64,000 nucleotides of DNA. Source: Kistimonas sp964291505 (lineage in GTDB: Bacteria; Pseudomonadota; Gammaproteobacteria; Pseudomonadales; Endozoicomonadaceae). The stretch lies in contig OZ220216.1 of assembly GCA_964291505.2 (NCBI GenBank), positions 2,542,001-2,606,000 of the forward strand, written 5' to 3'. Of the stretch, positions 1 to 9,335 are shown piece by piece (the stretch's first letter is position 1; each line of letters begins with the position of its first letter). A program made the position numbers and the translations under genes. Under the pieces are notes generated by a model that did not search any database, was not told the DNA's origin, and saw only the letters and a list, made by a program, of their open reading frames with translations.

Positions 1-59
1 AGACGCTGCCCCTCATTGAGATCAAGGAATTGATAGATACTAATTTGAAAGATGATCCG

Positions 60-947
60 TCAACCTAACGCAACCAGAAACAGTCCCGATAAAACAACAG
101 CACTTCCCACCCATTTTCCAGGCCAGAGTGCCTCTCTAAACCAGAACAGCCCTATCAGTACACCAATCGGAATCGATACCTGTCGAAATGCGGCCACATA
201 ACTGACATTACTCACATAACTCATGCTGATCAAAATCAGCACATACGTGGTACACATCATTCCCCCCGTTACAGCAGCTGCCCGGTTTTGCTCCACTGAG
301 AGCGCGCGTCGGTTATGGCGAAGAAGGAATGACATGAGTCGATACCAGACACCTGTCATTAATGCCTGAAGACACATATAGGCGATGGCGGCGAGCACAA
401 CATTCAATTCATCACGAAGGAGTTGCATCCCAAACGCATCGATCAGCGTATAGCCTGCCGTTGCAAAGGCAGCCAGCAACGCAAAGGCAATACCCGGCCC
501 GGTATAGTCACGCCAATGCCATTGTGACAATCGTTTCACCGGCAGTAATAAGCAACCACCGACCACCAGCACCGTCCCGATAACAGCCTGCCGACTGATC
601 TGATCTCCCTGCCCGAGAATCAACGCTGCAACAGTGACAACAATCACAGGGGCAGAACGGGCAATAGGATATAACATGGACAGGTCACCCTGCCGATAAG
701 CCTGCGCAAGTGATGTCAGATAGATGTACTGACACAGACCACTGCCGACCAGTACCAGCCAGAATACCGGATCAACCTGAATCCAGCCCACACCGACCAT
801 GATAACCGCCGGCGAAAACAACAGTGCGGCGGCAAAATTGGCACGCTCGAAAAACAGGGGATCACTGCCCCCCTGCTTCCCCAGCGCATTCCAGAGCGCA
901 TGCATGACTGCAGACAACAGCACCAGAATCACAGCAATACTGCTCAT
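60..947 (-). CDS. DMT/EamA-type permease of the phosphonate-associated family
   Basis: A 295-residue, very hydrophobic protein with about ten membrane segments and the two-fold repeat expected of DMT-superfamily (EamA) permeases; the N-terminus (MSSIAVILVLLSAVMHALWN) is typical of the family. It lies 15 nt after phnX and is probably last in a phnW-phnX-permease transcript. A DMT subfamily (TIGR03340) is known to travel with PhnW/PhnX, so a role in uptake of 2-aminoethylphosphonate or efflux of a pathway product is inferred. The substrate cannot be read from the sequence. The stop codon is at 60-62. Confidence 0.8.
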   Translation of the reverse strand: MSSIAVILVLLSAVMHALWNALGKQGGSDPLFFERANFAAALLFSPAVIMVGVGWIQVDPVFWLVLVGSGLCQYIYLTSLAQAYRQGDLSMLYPIARSAPVIVVTVAALILGQGDQISRQAVIGTVLVVGGCLLLPVKRLSQWHWRDYTGPGIAFALLAAFATAGYTLIDAFGMQLLRDELNVVLAAIAYMCLQALMTGVWYRLMSFLLRHNRRALSVEQNRAAAVTGGMMCTTYVLILISMSYVSNVSYVAAFRQVSIPIGVLIGLFWFREALWPGKWVGSAVVLSGLFLVALG

Positions 948-962
948 CGCTGCAGTTTCCTT

Positions 963-1793
963 TCAGGGTGTTTCACCGCGGGAGAGACGTGATTCAATGT
1001 CATCCAAACACGGCAACAAATCAGCGACCGAATCAATAACATAATGTGCCCCCGCACGATGCAGTGCAGCACTTGCACGCTGTCTGAGCGTTTGCTGCTC
1101 TGCAACAGACAGCGATTGCCATTCAGCCAGAGACAAACCGCCTTCATTGCCGCTAATGGAAACCCCTATGGTCCAGAGTCCGGCGTTGAGACCTTCTTCG
1201 ATACCAACCGGTGTGTCATCGACCTTTACACAGGCAGCGACATTATTAACGCCCAGCTCAACCATGTTTCTCAGGCACATGTCCGGAGCAGGGCGACCGC
1301 GGGGCACTTCGGTTGCACAGACATTGCTGTCTGGCCGATAGCCACAATCCGCAGCAGCATCCAGCAAGTCAGCCATCATCTCGCTGCTGTAACCGGTATT
1401 TGCACCAATGAGATAACCCCGTTCACGCAATGCGGCAATCACTTCTGTCAGATGGGGAACGGGGGCTGCATATTGTGCAATGGCTTCAATTTGCAGCGGT
1501 ACCAGCGCCTCATACAATCGATCAATGTCGTCTTCATCAGCCGGTCGACCGTGCACGGACCGCCAGAGCTCTGCCACACGCGGCATAAGCGCAATTTGCC
1601 GTATATGCTCCCGCTTTTCTGTTCCCATGGGCAAACGTGCTTCCGCCGGAGTGATCGGCACTAGTTGACTGGCAAACAGTTGTTGGAAAGCGGTGATAGG
1701 CGCCATGCAGCCGAAATCAACAGTCGTTCCCGCCCAATCGAATATCACCGCCTGTATTGGTCCGGTGTAACGCCGCTGCCAGGTGTAGTTCAT
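963..1793 (-). CDS. phnX: Phosphonoacetaldehyde hydrolase (phosphonatase)
   Basis: This 276-residue HAD-superfamily enzyme cleaves the C-P bond of phosphonoacetaldehyde to acetaldehyde and phosphate in the cytoplasm, the second step of 2-aminoethylphosphonate use. The nucleophile motif DWAGTTVD is near residue 19, and MGTEKREHI near residue 56 carries the Lys that forms the Schiff base in this family. VKVDDTPVGIEEG supplies the late HAD acidic residues. Length fits the family. It follows phnW by 46 nt and precedes the permease by 15 nt, so the three genes look like one operon. Confidence 0.95.
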   Translation of the reverse strand: MNYTWQRRYTGPIQAVIFDWAGTTVDFGCMAPITAFQQLFASQLVPITPAEARLPMGTEKREHIRQIALMPRVAELWRSVHGRPADEDDIDRLYEALVPLQIEAIAQYAAPVPHLTEVIAALRERGYLIGANTGYSSEMMADLLDAAADCGYRPDSNVCATEVPRGRPAPDMCLRNMVELGVNNVAACVKVDDTPVGIEEGLNAGLWTIGVSISGNEGGLSLAEWQSLSVAEQQTLRQRASAALHRAGAHYVIDSVADLLPCLDDIESRLSRGETP

Positions 1794-1839
1794 CGTAGGT
1801 TTCCCCTGTTGTTGTTCTGTTGTTTATATCCAGCACAAA

Positions 1840-2946
1840 CTATTGCCAGTAGATGGATTCCTTGACGGCGGTCAGGAGTCGCTGATAATCATTCGGGAAA
1901 ACATGGCCAATGGTGCCAATCCTGAAGCAATCCGCTTCGGAGACTTTTCCCGGATAAATCACAAACCCCCGATCTTTCAAGCGTTCATAAAATTCAGAAA
2001 ACTGGAAATCAGGATGATCAGGATTGAAAAACGAGGTAATGACGGGAGAACGTGCCTCTTGTGGTAGTAATGGTTTGAAGCCCAGTTCTTCCATACCACT
2101 GATTAGAATTCGATGATTCTCCGCGTAACGACGGTTGCGAACTGCAATACCACCTTCCTCATCCAATTCATCCAGCGCCTGACGGAATGCACGTACGACA
2201 TGGGTCGGCGATGTGAATCGCCATTTCCCATAATTCAGGGTCATACAGCGCCACTGGTCATAAAGATCCAGACTGAGTGAACGGGCATTGCCTTCAAGAC
2301 GATGGAGTGTCGCAGTTCGAGCGACCACCAACCCAAACCCTGGTAGCCCCTGAATACACTTGTTGGCGGAGCTGATCAGGAAATCAATGCCCAGCTCACC
2401 AATATCCATGGGAATACCACCAAAGCTGCTCATGGCATCCACGATCCAGCATCGTCCAGCCTCTGTAACTACCCTGCTTACGGCTTCCAGCGGGTTTAGC
2501 CGGCCGGTGGTTGTTTCACAATGAACCATTGCCACATGGGTAATGGCAGGATCATCAGCCAGTGTCTGTTCTACGACGGAAGGATCAACCGTCCCCCGTT
2601 CACCAAAATCCAGCAGCTGATAATCAATCCCAAGGTATTCAGCAATAGTCGCAATGCGCAGGCCATACACGCCGTTCGCAATCACCAATAGCCGCCCATC
2701 TGAGGGCAGCGCCGTACCAATCACAGATTCAACAGTCGCCGTTCCACTGCCCTGCATCAACACCGAGGTATAGCCTGGCTCTTTCGTTGCCAGGCGCACC
2801 AGCCTTGCACGAATTTCCTGAACAATCGCGTTATAGTCATCATCCCAGGTACACCAGTCACGCAGCATGGTTTCCTTGACAGTAGACGACGTGGTAATCG
2901 GCCCTGGGGTAAGCAGCAAGTAAGGTATATCCGGATTGTCGGACAT
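1840..2946 (-). CDS. phnW: 2-aminoethylphosphonate:pyruvate transaminase
   Basis: A PLP-dependent class V aminotransferase of 368 residues that converts 2-aminoethylphosphonate and pyruvate to phosphonoacetaldehyde and alanine. The PLP Lys lies in SANKCIQGLPGFG, and the N-terminal LLLTPGPITT is diagnostic of the PhnW/serine-glyoxylate group. Two ATGs lie six bases apart (2952 and 2946). The AGGA motif directly abuts the first but sits 6 nt before the second, so I chose 2946. It is first in the phnW-phnX-permease operon. Whether a regulator lies beyond position 1 cannot be seen. Confidence 0.95.
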   Translation of the reverse strand: MSDNPDIPYLLLTPGPITTSSTVKETMLRDWCTWDDDYNAIVQEIRARLVRLATKEPGYTSVLMQGSGTATVESVIGTALPSDGRLLVIANGVYGLRIATIAEYLGIDYQLLDFGERGTVDPSVVEQTLADDPAITHVAMVHCETTTGRLNPLEAVSRVVTEAGRCWIVDAMSSFGGIPMDIGELGIDFLISSANKCIQGLPGFGLVVARTATLHRLEGNARSLSLDLYDQWRCMTLNYGKWRFTSPTHVVRAFRQALDELDEEGGIAVRNRRYAENHRILISGMEELGFKPLLPQEARSPVITSFFNPDHPDFQFSEFYERLKDRGFVIYPGKVSEADCFRIGTIGHVFPNDYQRLLTAVKESIYWQ

Positions 2947-3146
2947 AGGCATTCCTAATTAATGCGACAGACAACCGGACAGTGACAGATGCACTGCCCG
3001 ACTCATTGCCTACAAGCCTATGCCGGGAGTATGACAATTATGTGATGAGGACAAATAAGCCTTTGCCTGTTTCTGGATAACATAACATTGCTGGCAATTA
3101 ATATTTGGAGAGCACAGTCATTACTATGACATCATCACTGTCTACA

Positions 3147-4160
3147 TCAGATTGTATTAAGCCATGGCGCTAGCCAGTCATTCGTTTTCTGGATAGCCAA
3201 CTTCGCCTCAGGCCAATCCCAATGAATCTGGAAAACATGGGGCATGCCTTCATACAGGTCGAGTTTCACCGTATGACCCGGCTGATCCATTGCCTGGTAT
3301 AAACGGACGGCATTGCTGAGGAATGTTTCCCGTGTTCCTCCCTGAATCAGCACCGGTGGAAATGGCTTTTGGTAATCGCCATAAACAGGAGAAACATAAG
3401 GGTGCTTCTGCTCAGATACCGGAGCATAGGCATCCGCGGATGATTTCAGGTGCAACCGATAATGATAAGCGGGTTCTGAGTCCTTCAGCGTAATATAGGA
3501 GTCGCCCGTCTCAGTTATGTCAGACCAGGGCGACCAGAGCACCAGTGCCGCAGGCAGTAACTCCCCCTGATCTCGAAGCTTCAGCACGGCACCGGCTATC
3601 AGGCTGCCACCGGCCGACTCACCGTAAGCGGCGATATCCTGCCATTGGTAACCTTGTTCAACGAGCCCCTTGAAAACGGCAATCACTTCATCCGTTATCG
3701 TCTGGTAATTGCCTTTCGGAGCTGTCGTATAATCAACAGAAACGACTTTAAGCCCCGTTTCATTAGCTACGGGAATACAGCGCAACAACGTCGACTGGGC
3801 ATTGTAACGGGTATAACCACCACCGTGGGCGTAGACAAGCACCTTACCATTATCCTTCCAGCCCTTGGGAAGCACTTCTATCACGGGTACCGAGTGAATG
3901 ACTTTCTCAGTAATGGTTGGCTCAAAACGTTCAATAATGGCCTGATTGTCAGGACGTAACTTTTCTTCCAGCGCCTGATTAACGACAGCCCAGCCCTTTA
4001 TATCATCAGCGTCGGGATTGGGTTTCAGCGTCAATGGATCAGGCATGGCCTGCAAATGGGTTTTCGCTTGATCCGAAATGGTCTCCGGCAAGGACGATTC
4101 ATACGCAAGAACCAACGTCGGCATCACCGCCAAAACAGCGCCCTTCCAATATTTGATCAT
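3147..4160 (-). CDS. Secreted alpha/beta hydrolase of the HSL (family IV) type
   Basis: A predicted exported esterase or lipase. The oxyanion motif HGGGY (AHGGGYTRYNAQ) is followed by the nucleophile elbow GESAGGS and a late His in GMPHVFQIHW, the usual order in hormone-sensitive-lipase-type enzymes. The open frame reaches 4235, but the ATG at 4160 has a GAGG 9 nt upstream and starts a clean signal peptide (MIKYWKGAVLAVMPTLVLA), giving 337 residues. The gene stands alone, divergent from the large secreted protein at 4372. Its natural ester substrate is unknown. Confidence 0.85.
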   Translation of the reverse strand: MIKYWKGAVLAVMPTLVLAYESSLPETISDQAKTHLQAMPDPLTLKPNPDADDIKGWAVVNQALEEKLRPDNQAIIERFEPTITEKVIHSVPVIEVLPKGWKDNGKVLVYAHGGGYTRYNAQSTLLRCIPVANETGLKVVSVDYTTAPKGNYQTITDEVIAVFKGLVEQGYQWQDIAAYGESAGGSLIAGAVLKLRDQGELLPAALVLWSPWSDITETGDSYITLKDSEPAYHYRLHLKSSADAYAPVSEQKHPYVSPVYGDYQKPFPPVLIQGGTRETFLSNAVRLYQAMDQPGHTVKLDLYEGMPHVFQIHWDWPEAKLAIQKTNDWLAPWLNTI

Positions 4161-4371
4161 ACAACACAGCCTCGTCATTGCTCTGTTAACGTGACGAAAG
4201 CATGAAGGTTTAGTGGGAATAAGCAGATTTTTCAATGTAATGAAGTAACGTCTTTAATTTCCTGAAAAGAAATACTTAACCAACAACAAATAGAACGATA
4301 GTGTCAATAAATGAAAGTATTGATACCATTACCCTTGTAATAACAAAAATAACAACAAACTGGAGTCCATC

Positions 4372-7300
4372 ATGCGTAGGCATGTTCTGTTCGCCTGGCT
4401 GGTCAGCGCCCTGCTGCCTGGTCTGGCCTGGGGCAGCGGCCCGGGTCTTGGCAACCTTTCTTATAATGCATCCGAACTGTTCAAACCCGTTTCATGGATT
4501 AACCGGGATAATGGTATTCCATCCACCTATCCGTTTCGAAAAGCCTTCGGCACCAATGTTGGCATCATGCATAACGGGTATTTCCTGACGCTGTTTGCGC
4601 CAGACAGCGGTTGGGGTCCCGGCGGATTCCTGCTCTATGATGTCTCCGATCCCCGCAATATCAAGCTGGCCAAACGGATTTATGAGCCCAATGGCCGCAC
4701 CAGTGAATTCCGTGAAGCCCATGCTATCGGCGCGACCAATTTGAATGGACGCCGGTATATCACTATCCAGACCACCAGCGGCATTGAGTTCTGGGACTTT
4801 ACCGATATCGATAACATTCAGCAGGTCTCCAAGCTGTCACTGCCGGGGGTCAATGCCGGAGATTACACCAGTGTTGCCTGGCAGCTCTGGTGGCAGGCGC
4901 CCTATGTGTATGTCGCGGTGGCGAACCAGGGTATCTACATTGTGGATGCCACAGATCCGGCCAATCCGCGCATCGCGAACCGTGGCGGCAATCGCCCCAA
5001 TCCGGTACCGCCGGCAGAGCTGGGCGGTTTCAGGGTCGGCCCAATCTTCACCATGGGTAACCAGCTGGTAATCAGCTCCATGGATCAGCAGGATGGCTTT
5101 GCCAGTCTCGATATCAGCGATCCACTCAACCCCCTGTTGCTGGACAAAACCCCCGACCTGCCACAAACCTACTACGCCACCTGTTTTGATGGTAAGAAAG
5201 TGGTTGCTTCCGTACGGGGCAGTGGCGCACGTATGGTGACGTATAACCTGGACGATCCTGCCCGCTTTGTATTGGAGAACAATACGCTGGTCATTAATGA
5301 ACAGCTTTACTGCAGCATGCAGGATGAATACGTCTTCCAGGGAACCGAAGAGAGTGTTCACAAGGTCGATATCAGCAACACCGGTGCTTACCGTGATATT
5401 GGTAGCGGCAGTCTGAACGTCAGTAATGCCGATCATGGCCAGGTATTCCCCTTCGGCAACCTGGTGTTTATCGGTAATGATCATGGCACCGGCAATGCCT
5501 TTATGGTTCATGATCTGGATCCGGATACCACGCCACCGGTTATTCGCCAGGTGTCGCCAAGGCACCAGGCAGACAATCAGGCGGTCACTTCCCGGATTGG
5601 CATTGGTTTCTCTGACAGTATTGATCTGGAAACCGTTAACGGCGACACATTTATTGTCCGGACGCTGGACGGCACGACTGTTGATGGGCGTTACAGTGCA
5701 CAACTCGGTATTGTGAACTTTGCGCCGGAACAGGCACTGGCACCCAACACCACCTATGAAGTAATCATTCCTGCGGGCGGTATTCGTGACTACGCCGGCA
5801 ATGCCGTTGAGCAAGCCTTCCGGTCGACGTTTACCACGGGACAGGAGAATGACCGGGGGCTGGTTTACCACTGGACCTTTGATGGCCACCTGAATGATGT
5901 CTGGAGTGGTAATACCGGTTCCCTCTCAGGCACCGTGAATTATGAAGACGGCGGTATTCATTTATCTGGCCAGCAGTCCATTCGCACCGATGTTGCGCTG
6001 TCCAACGTATTGGGCGGTACCGGTACCGTTAGCCTCTACCTGAAAACCAGTCAAAACGGCAATAACAATCCCTGGCAGGCGCCCGGCCTGATGGGACGAG
6101 ACCAGAATGGCGGTACCGGTGATGTTTTCTGGGGCTGGATTGACGGCAACGGTCGTTTGCGACTCTCTGCTGGAAATGATGCCGGTGTGGCTACGGCCTC
6201 CGTCATCAACGACGGACAATGGCATCATGTCGTCATGACCCGTGATGCCGGCAATGGTTCCGTCAAGATTTATGTTGATGGAGAGCTGAGCGGTCAAAGC
6301 TCAGCACGCAGTGGTATTTTCGGTGGTGGCTATAGCTTCGATACCATCGGTCAAATCAGCGGAAACTCCGCCAAACTGGCTGGTAGTCTGGACGATCTTA
6401 AGGTTTATAACCGAGTGTTAAGCGCTGATGAAGTCCGCGCCCTTGCCAGTCGCATGGTAGTCAGCCTTGATAAATCTATCGCCAGCAATGCTGTCGAAAC
6501 GGGTGATGCAACGGTAATCGCGGCCACAGGTCGTGGTAGTAATCTCCAATATCGTTGGGATCTGGGCGACGGAACCATTATTGATTCCGGCAACAACGCC
6601 TCTGTATCCCACACATGGACGACACCCGGCCATTACCAGGTCATCCTGACCGTGACGGATGGCAACAGCAGTTATTCCACGTCCTTCGTCAAGACCGTGA
6701 CCCGTCCGCTGACGCCGGTCCAGCCAGTTAACAGTGGCCCCATAACGCGGGATGGCAACAAGGTCTATAACATCAACCCCGACAATGGCACAGTAACCGC
6801 CATCGACGCCTTTTCCTATGGCAAAGCCTGGGAAGTCCGGGTGGGCGAGCATCCGAGAAGTATTGCGGCCTTACCCGATGGGCGGCTGTGGGTCACCGTT
6901 GAAGGCGAAGACCGGCTGATAGCGCTGGACAGCAGCGGTCGCCTTGTAGAAAACATCTACCTCCCCTACGGCAGCAGACCTTATGCCATTGTCGGTAGCC
7001 CGGATGGCAGCAGTCTCTATGTCACGCTGCAGGGAACTAATGAGCTGGTGCGGTTCGATACGGCCAACGGTACCATCACTGGTCGCGTGGCAGTCAACCA
7101 GGACCCTCGAGCGATTGCTATTGCTGGCAATGGGGAGCAGGTCTATGTCACCCGTTTCCGTTCAGCCATGACCAACGGAGAAGTAACAGAGGTTTCCGCT
7201 GCCTCAATGAGCGTCACCCGACGTATTCCTCTGGTAGTGGATACCACAACGGTCGATGCTGAAGACCGTAGCCGGGGCATTCCCAACTACCTCCACAGTG

Positions 7301-9273
7301 TCGTCATGTCGCCTGATGGTTACCGTCTGTGGGTGCCGTCAAAGAAAGACAACATTGTTCGTGGCGCCTACCGGGATGGTCAGGCACTAACCCAGGACAG
7401 TAGTGTTCGTACGATTGTGACACGCATTGATCCAGTAACGGGTAAAGAGCTGTTTGAAGAGCAGATTGATTTCAACGACCGTGACTCGGCACGAGCCGTA
7501 GCCTTTACGGCAATGGGTGACTATGCCTTTGTCGCGCTGCAAGGTTCCAACAGCGTTGAAATCATTGATGCTTACAACAGCGCTAGCCGGGGAGCTATCG
7601 ACAACAGTGGCCTGGCACCTCAGGGTGTCGTTGTAGGCCCTGATAACAAAACGTTGTTCGTCTATAACTTCACCTCGCGAACTGTCTCGGTATATGACAT
7701 TACCGATGTAATCGAATCCACAGGTTTTGCTCCGGTGAAACTGGCTGAGATTAAAACAGTTGGCAGTGAAAAGCTGACGGCGCAGGTGCTTCAGGGCAAA
7801 CAGATTTTCTATAATGCTCGAGATCAGCGCATGAGTCGTGACGGCTACATCAGCTGTGCCAGTTGCCACGATGATGGCGGTGAGGATGGTGTTGTCTGGG
7901 ACTTCACTGATCGCGGTGAAGGCCTGAGAAACACCATTTCCCTTCGAGGCCGCATGGGTGATGCACACGGCAATGTCCACTGGACCGCGAACTTTGATGA
8001 AATCCAGGATTTCGAAAACGACATCCGTAATGCCTTTGGTGGCAGTGGTTTCCTGAGTGATGCGGAATTCGCCGCAACGGCTAACCCTCTGGGCGCACCT
8101 AAGGCCGGTCGTAATGCCGAACTGGATGCCCTGGCAGCTTATGTCGCCTCTCTGGAAGAGTACCCCCGTAGTGGCCAGCGCAAAGCCAGTGGTGGTCTGA
8201 CTGACGATGCACTGCTTGGCAAACTGGTGTTTGACACACTGAACTGTGCATCCTGCCACAGTGGTTCAATCTTCACAGATGGCCAGCGTCACGATGTGGG
8301 CACCATTCAGCCCTCTTCCGGACAGGGCATCAACCAGCCGCTGGCAGGTGTTGGTTTTGAAACCCCAACTTTGCTGGGCGTTCACAACACTGCACCTTAC
8401 TTCCATAACGGCCAGGCAGAAACGCTGCTTGATGTTTTCCGCAGTGGCCATGGTAATACTGCCGGCCTGACAGATCCGGATCTGCAATTACTGGTCAACT
8501 ACGTTGGTTCACTGGATGGTAGTGACAAACAGTACATGCGCATCCACAACGGCGATGGTCACTGCCTGGTTGCCCGGGGCGCCAATGAAGGTGCCAACAT
8601 CGAGCACTGGTACTGTGGCAGTTATGACGATCAGTTCTGGTATCAGGATGCCCAGGGGCGACTGCACACCAAACTGAACGAAGACTACTGCGCAACCGGC
8701 CAGCCCTGGAATAATGGCTGGTTCTACCTGACCCGCTGCAGCGACAGCAGCTACCAGAAGTGGGAATTCAATGGCAGCCAGCTTCGCCTGAAAGAGCACC
8801 CCCAATATGTGGCGGATGACTACAAAGGTGGTGTCTGGCAGGTCGGCATGTGGCAGGCAGGCGGCGGTGCCAATCAGCGCTGGTATGTTGATAACACGGA
8901 CTTTGTCCAACTGCGTAATGGGGCTTACGGCTGCCTGACAGCGACCGGCACCGCATCCAACAGTAATGTGGTTGTCAGTACCTGCCGGAACCTCGCGTCA
9001 CAAAAGTGGTGGGATGATGGCAGCGGTCGCTTCCACCTGCAGAGCAACCCCAATGTCTGCCTGGATTATAAGGGTGAAACCTGGAACGGTGGAGGTGTCG
9101 TGGTCTGGGAATGTAATGACCATGAAAACCAGCGCTTCAACAAGGTCGACAATACCCTCAGGACTCGCAAGAACACCGGTTATGCCGTCACGGCATCACA
9201 AGCCAGCGATGGAGGTAACGTGGTGGTCTGGAATGTCAATGGCGATGCCAGCCAGGATTGGACAAAGGAGTAA
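4372..9273 (+). CDS. Large secreted mosaic protein: beta-propellers, Ig-like, LamG, PKD, di-haem cytochrome domain, ricin-type lectin
   Basis: A 1633-residue exported protein starting with a signal peptide (residues 1-22) and a good TGGAG site 6 nt before the ATG. Domains by eye: LVIVD-like propeller (~30-385); Ig-like Big_5 (~387-491); LamG/concanavalin-like (~495-695); PKD (~695-780) with the DLGDG turn; YVTN/lactonase-like propeller (~783-1115); a MauG/CcpA-like cytochrome region (~1140-1385) with CASCH at 1162-1166 and 1292-1296 plus GLRNTISLRGR and HNTAPYFHNGQ; and a ricin-type beta-trefoil lectin (~1388-1633). Two covalent c-type haems are expected. A periplasmic or surface oxidase/peroxidase that binds glycans is an inference; the substrate is unknown. 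It is monocistronic, ending at a strong terminator. Confidence 0.85.
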   Translation: MRRHVLFAWLVSALLPGLAWGSGPGLGNLSYNASELFKPVSWINRDNGIPSTYPFRKAFGTNVGIMHNGYFLTLFAPDSGWGPGGFLLYDVSDPRNIKLAKRIYEPNGRTSEFREAHAIGATNLNGRRYITIQTTSGIEFWDFTDIDNIQQVSKLSLPGVNAGDYTSVAWQLWWQAPYVYVAVANQGIYIVDATDPANPRIANRGGNRPNPVPPAELGGFRVGPIFTMGNQLVISSMDQQDGFASLDISDPLNPLLLDKTPDLPQTYYATCFDGKKVVASVRGSGARMVTYNLDDPARFVLENNTLVINEQLYCSMQDEYVFQGTEESVHKVDISNTGAYRDIGSGSLNVSNADHGQVFPFGNLVFIGNDHGTGNAFMVHDLDPDTTPPVIRQVSPRHQADNQAVTSRIGIGFSDSIDLETVNGDTFIVRTLDGTTVDGRYSAQLGIVNFAPEQALAPNTTYEVIIPAGGIRDYAGNAVEQAFRSTFTTGQENDRGLVYHWTFDGHLNDVWSGNTGSLSGTVNYEDGGIHLSGQQSIRTDVALSNVLGGTGTVSLYLKTSQNGNNNPWQAPGLMGRDQNGGTGDVFWGWIDGNGRLRLSAGNDAGVATASVINDGQWHHVVMTRDAGNGSVKIYVDGELSGQSSARSGIFGGGYSFDTIGQISGNSAKLAGSLDDLKVYNRVLSADEVRALASRMVVSLDKSIASNAVETGDATVIAATGRGSNLQYRWDLGDGTIIDSGNNASVSHTWTTPGHYQVILTVTDGNSSYSTSFVKTVTRPLTPVQPVNSGPITRDGNKVYNINPDNGTVTAIDAFSYGKAWEVRVGEHPRSIAALPDGRLWVTVEGEDRLIALDSSGRLVENIYLPYGSRPYAIVGSPDGSSLYVTLQGTNELVRFDTANGTITGRVAVNQDPRAIAIAGNGEQVYVTRFRSAMTNGEVTEVSAASMSVTRRIPLVVDTTTVDAEDRSRGIPNYLHSVVMSPDGYRLWVPSKKDNIVRGAYRDGQALTQDSSVRTIVTRIDPVTGKELFEEQIDFNDRDSARAVAFTAMGDYAFVALQGSNSVEIIDAYNSASRGAIDNSGLAPQGVVVGPDNKTLFVYNFTSRTVSVYDITDVIESTGFAPVKLAEIKTVGSEKLTAQVLQGKQIFYNARDQRMSRDGYISCASCHDDGGEDGVVWDFTDRGEGLRNTISLRGRMGDAHGNVHWTANFDEIQDFENDIRNAFGGSGFLSDAEFAATANPLGAPKAGRNAELDALAAYVASLEEYPRSGQRKASGGLTDDALLGKLVFDTLNCASCHSGSIFTDGQRHDVGTIQPSSGQGINQPLAGVGFETPTLLGVHNTAPYFHNGQAETLLDVFRSGHGNTAGLTDPDLQLLVNYVGSLDGSDKQYMRIHNGDGHCLVARGANEGANIEHWYCGSYDDQFWYQDAQGRLHTKLNEDYCATGQPWNNGWFYLTRCSDSSYQKWEFNGSQLRLKEHPQYVADDYKGGVWQVGMWQAGGGANQRWYVDNTDFVQLRNGAYGCLTATGTASNSNVVVSTCRNLASQKWWDDGSGRFHLQSNPNVCLDYKGETWNGGGVVVWECNDHENQRFNKVDNTLRTRKNTGYAVTASQASDGGNVVVWNVNGDASQDWTKE

Positions 9274-9281
9274 TCTGATAT

Positions 9282-9318
9282 AAAAAACGGCAGCGATTGG
9301 TTATCGCTGCCGTTTTTT
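9282..9318. terminator. Bidirectional rho-independent terminator
   Basis: Perfect 16-bp arms (AAAAAACGGCAGCGAT and its complement) surround a 5-nt loop, with A and T runs on either side. It lies between the convergent mosaic-cytochrome gene and nadE and should stop both transcripts. Confidence 0.93.
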
Positions 9319-9335
9319 ATTGCTTTGAATACTCT

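Noticed and set aside
1..59. Possible end of a gene running in from the left edge
   Set aside because: Too short to identify a frame with any confidence.
4837..5889. A 350-codon open frame opposite the mosaic cytochrome
   Set aside because: No ribosome site or domain; the plus-strand protein has continuous domain evidence across it.
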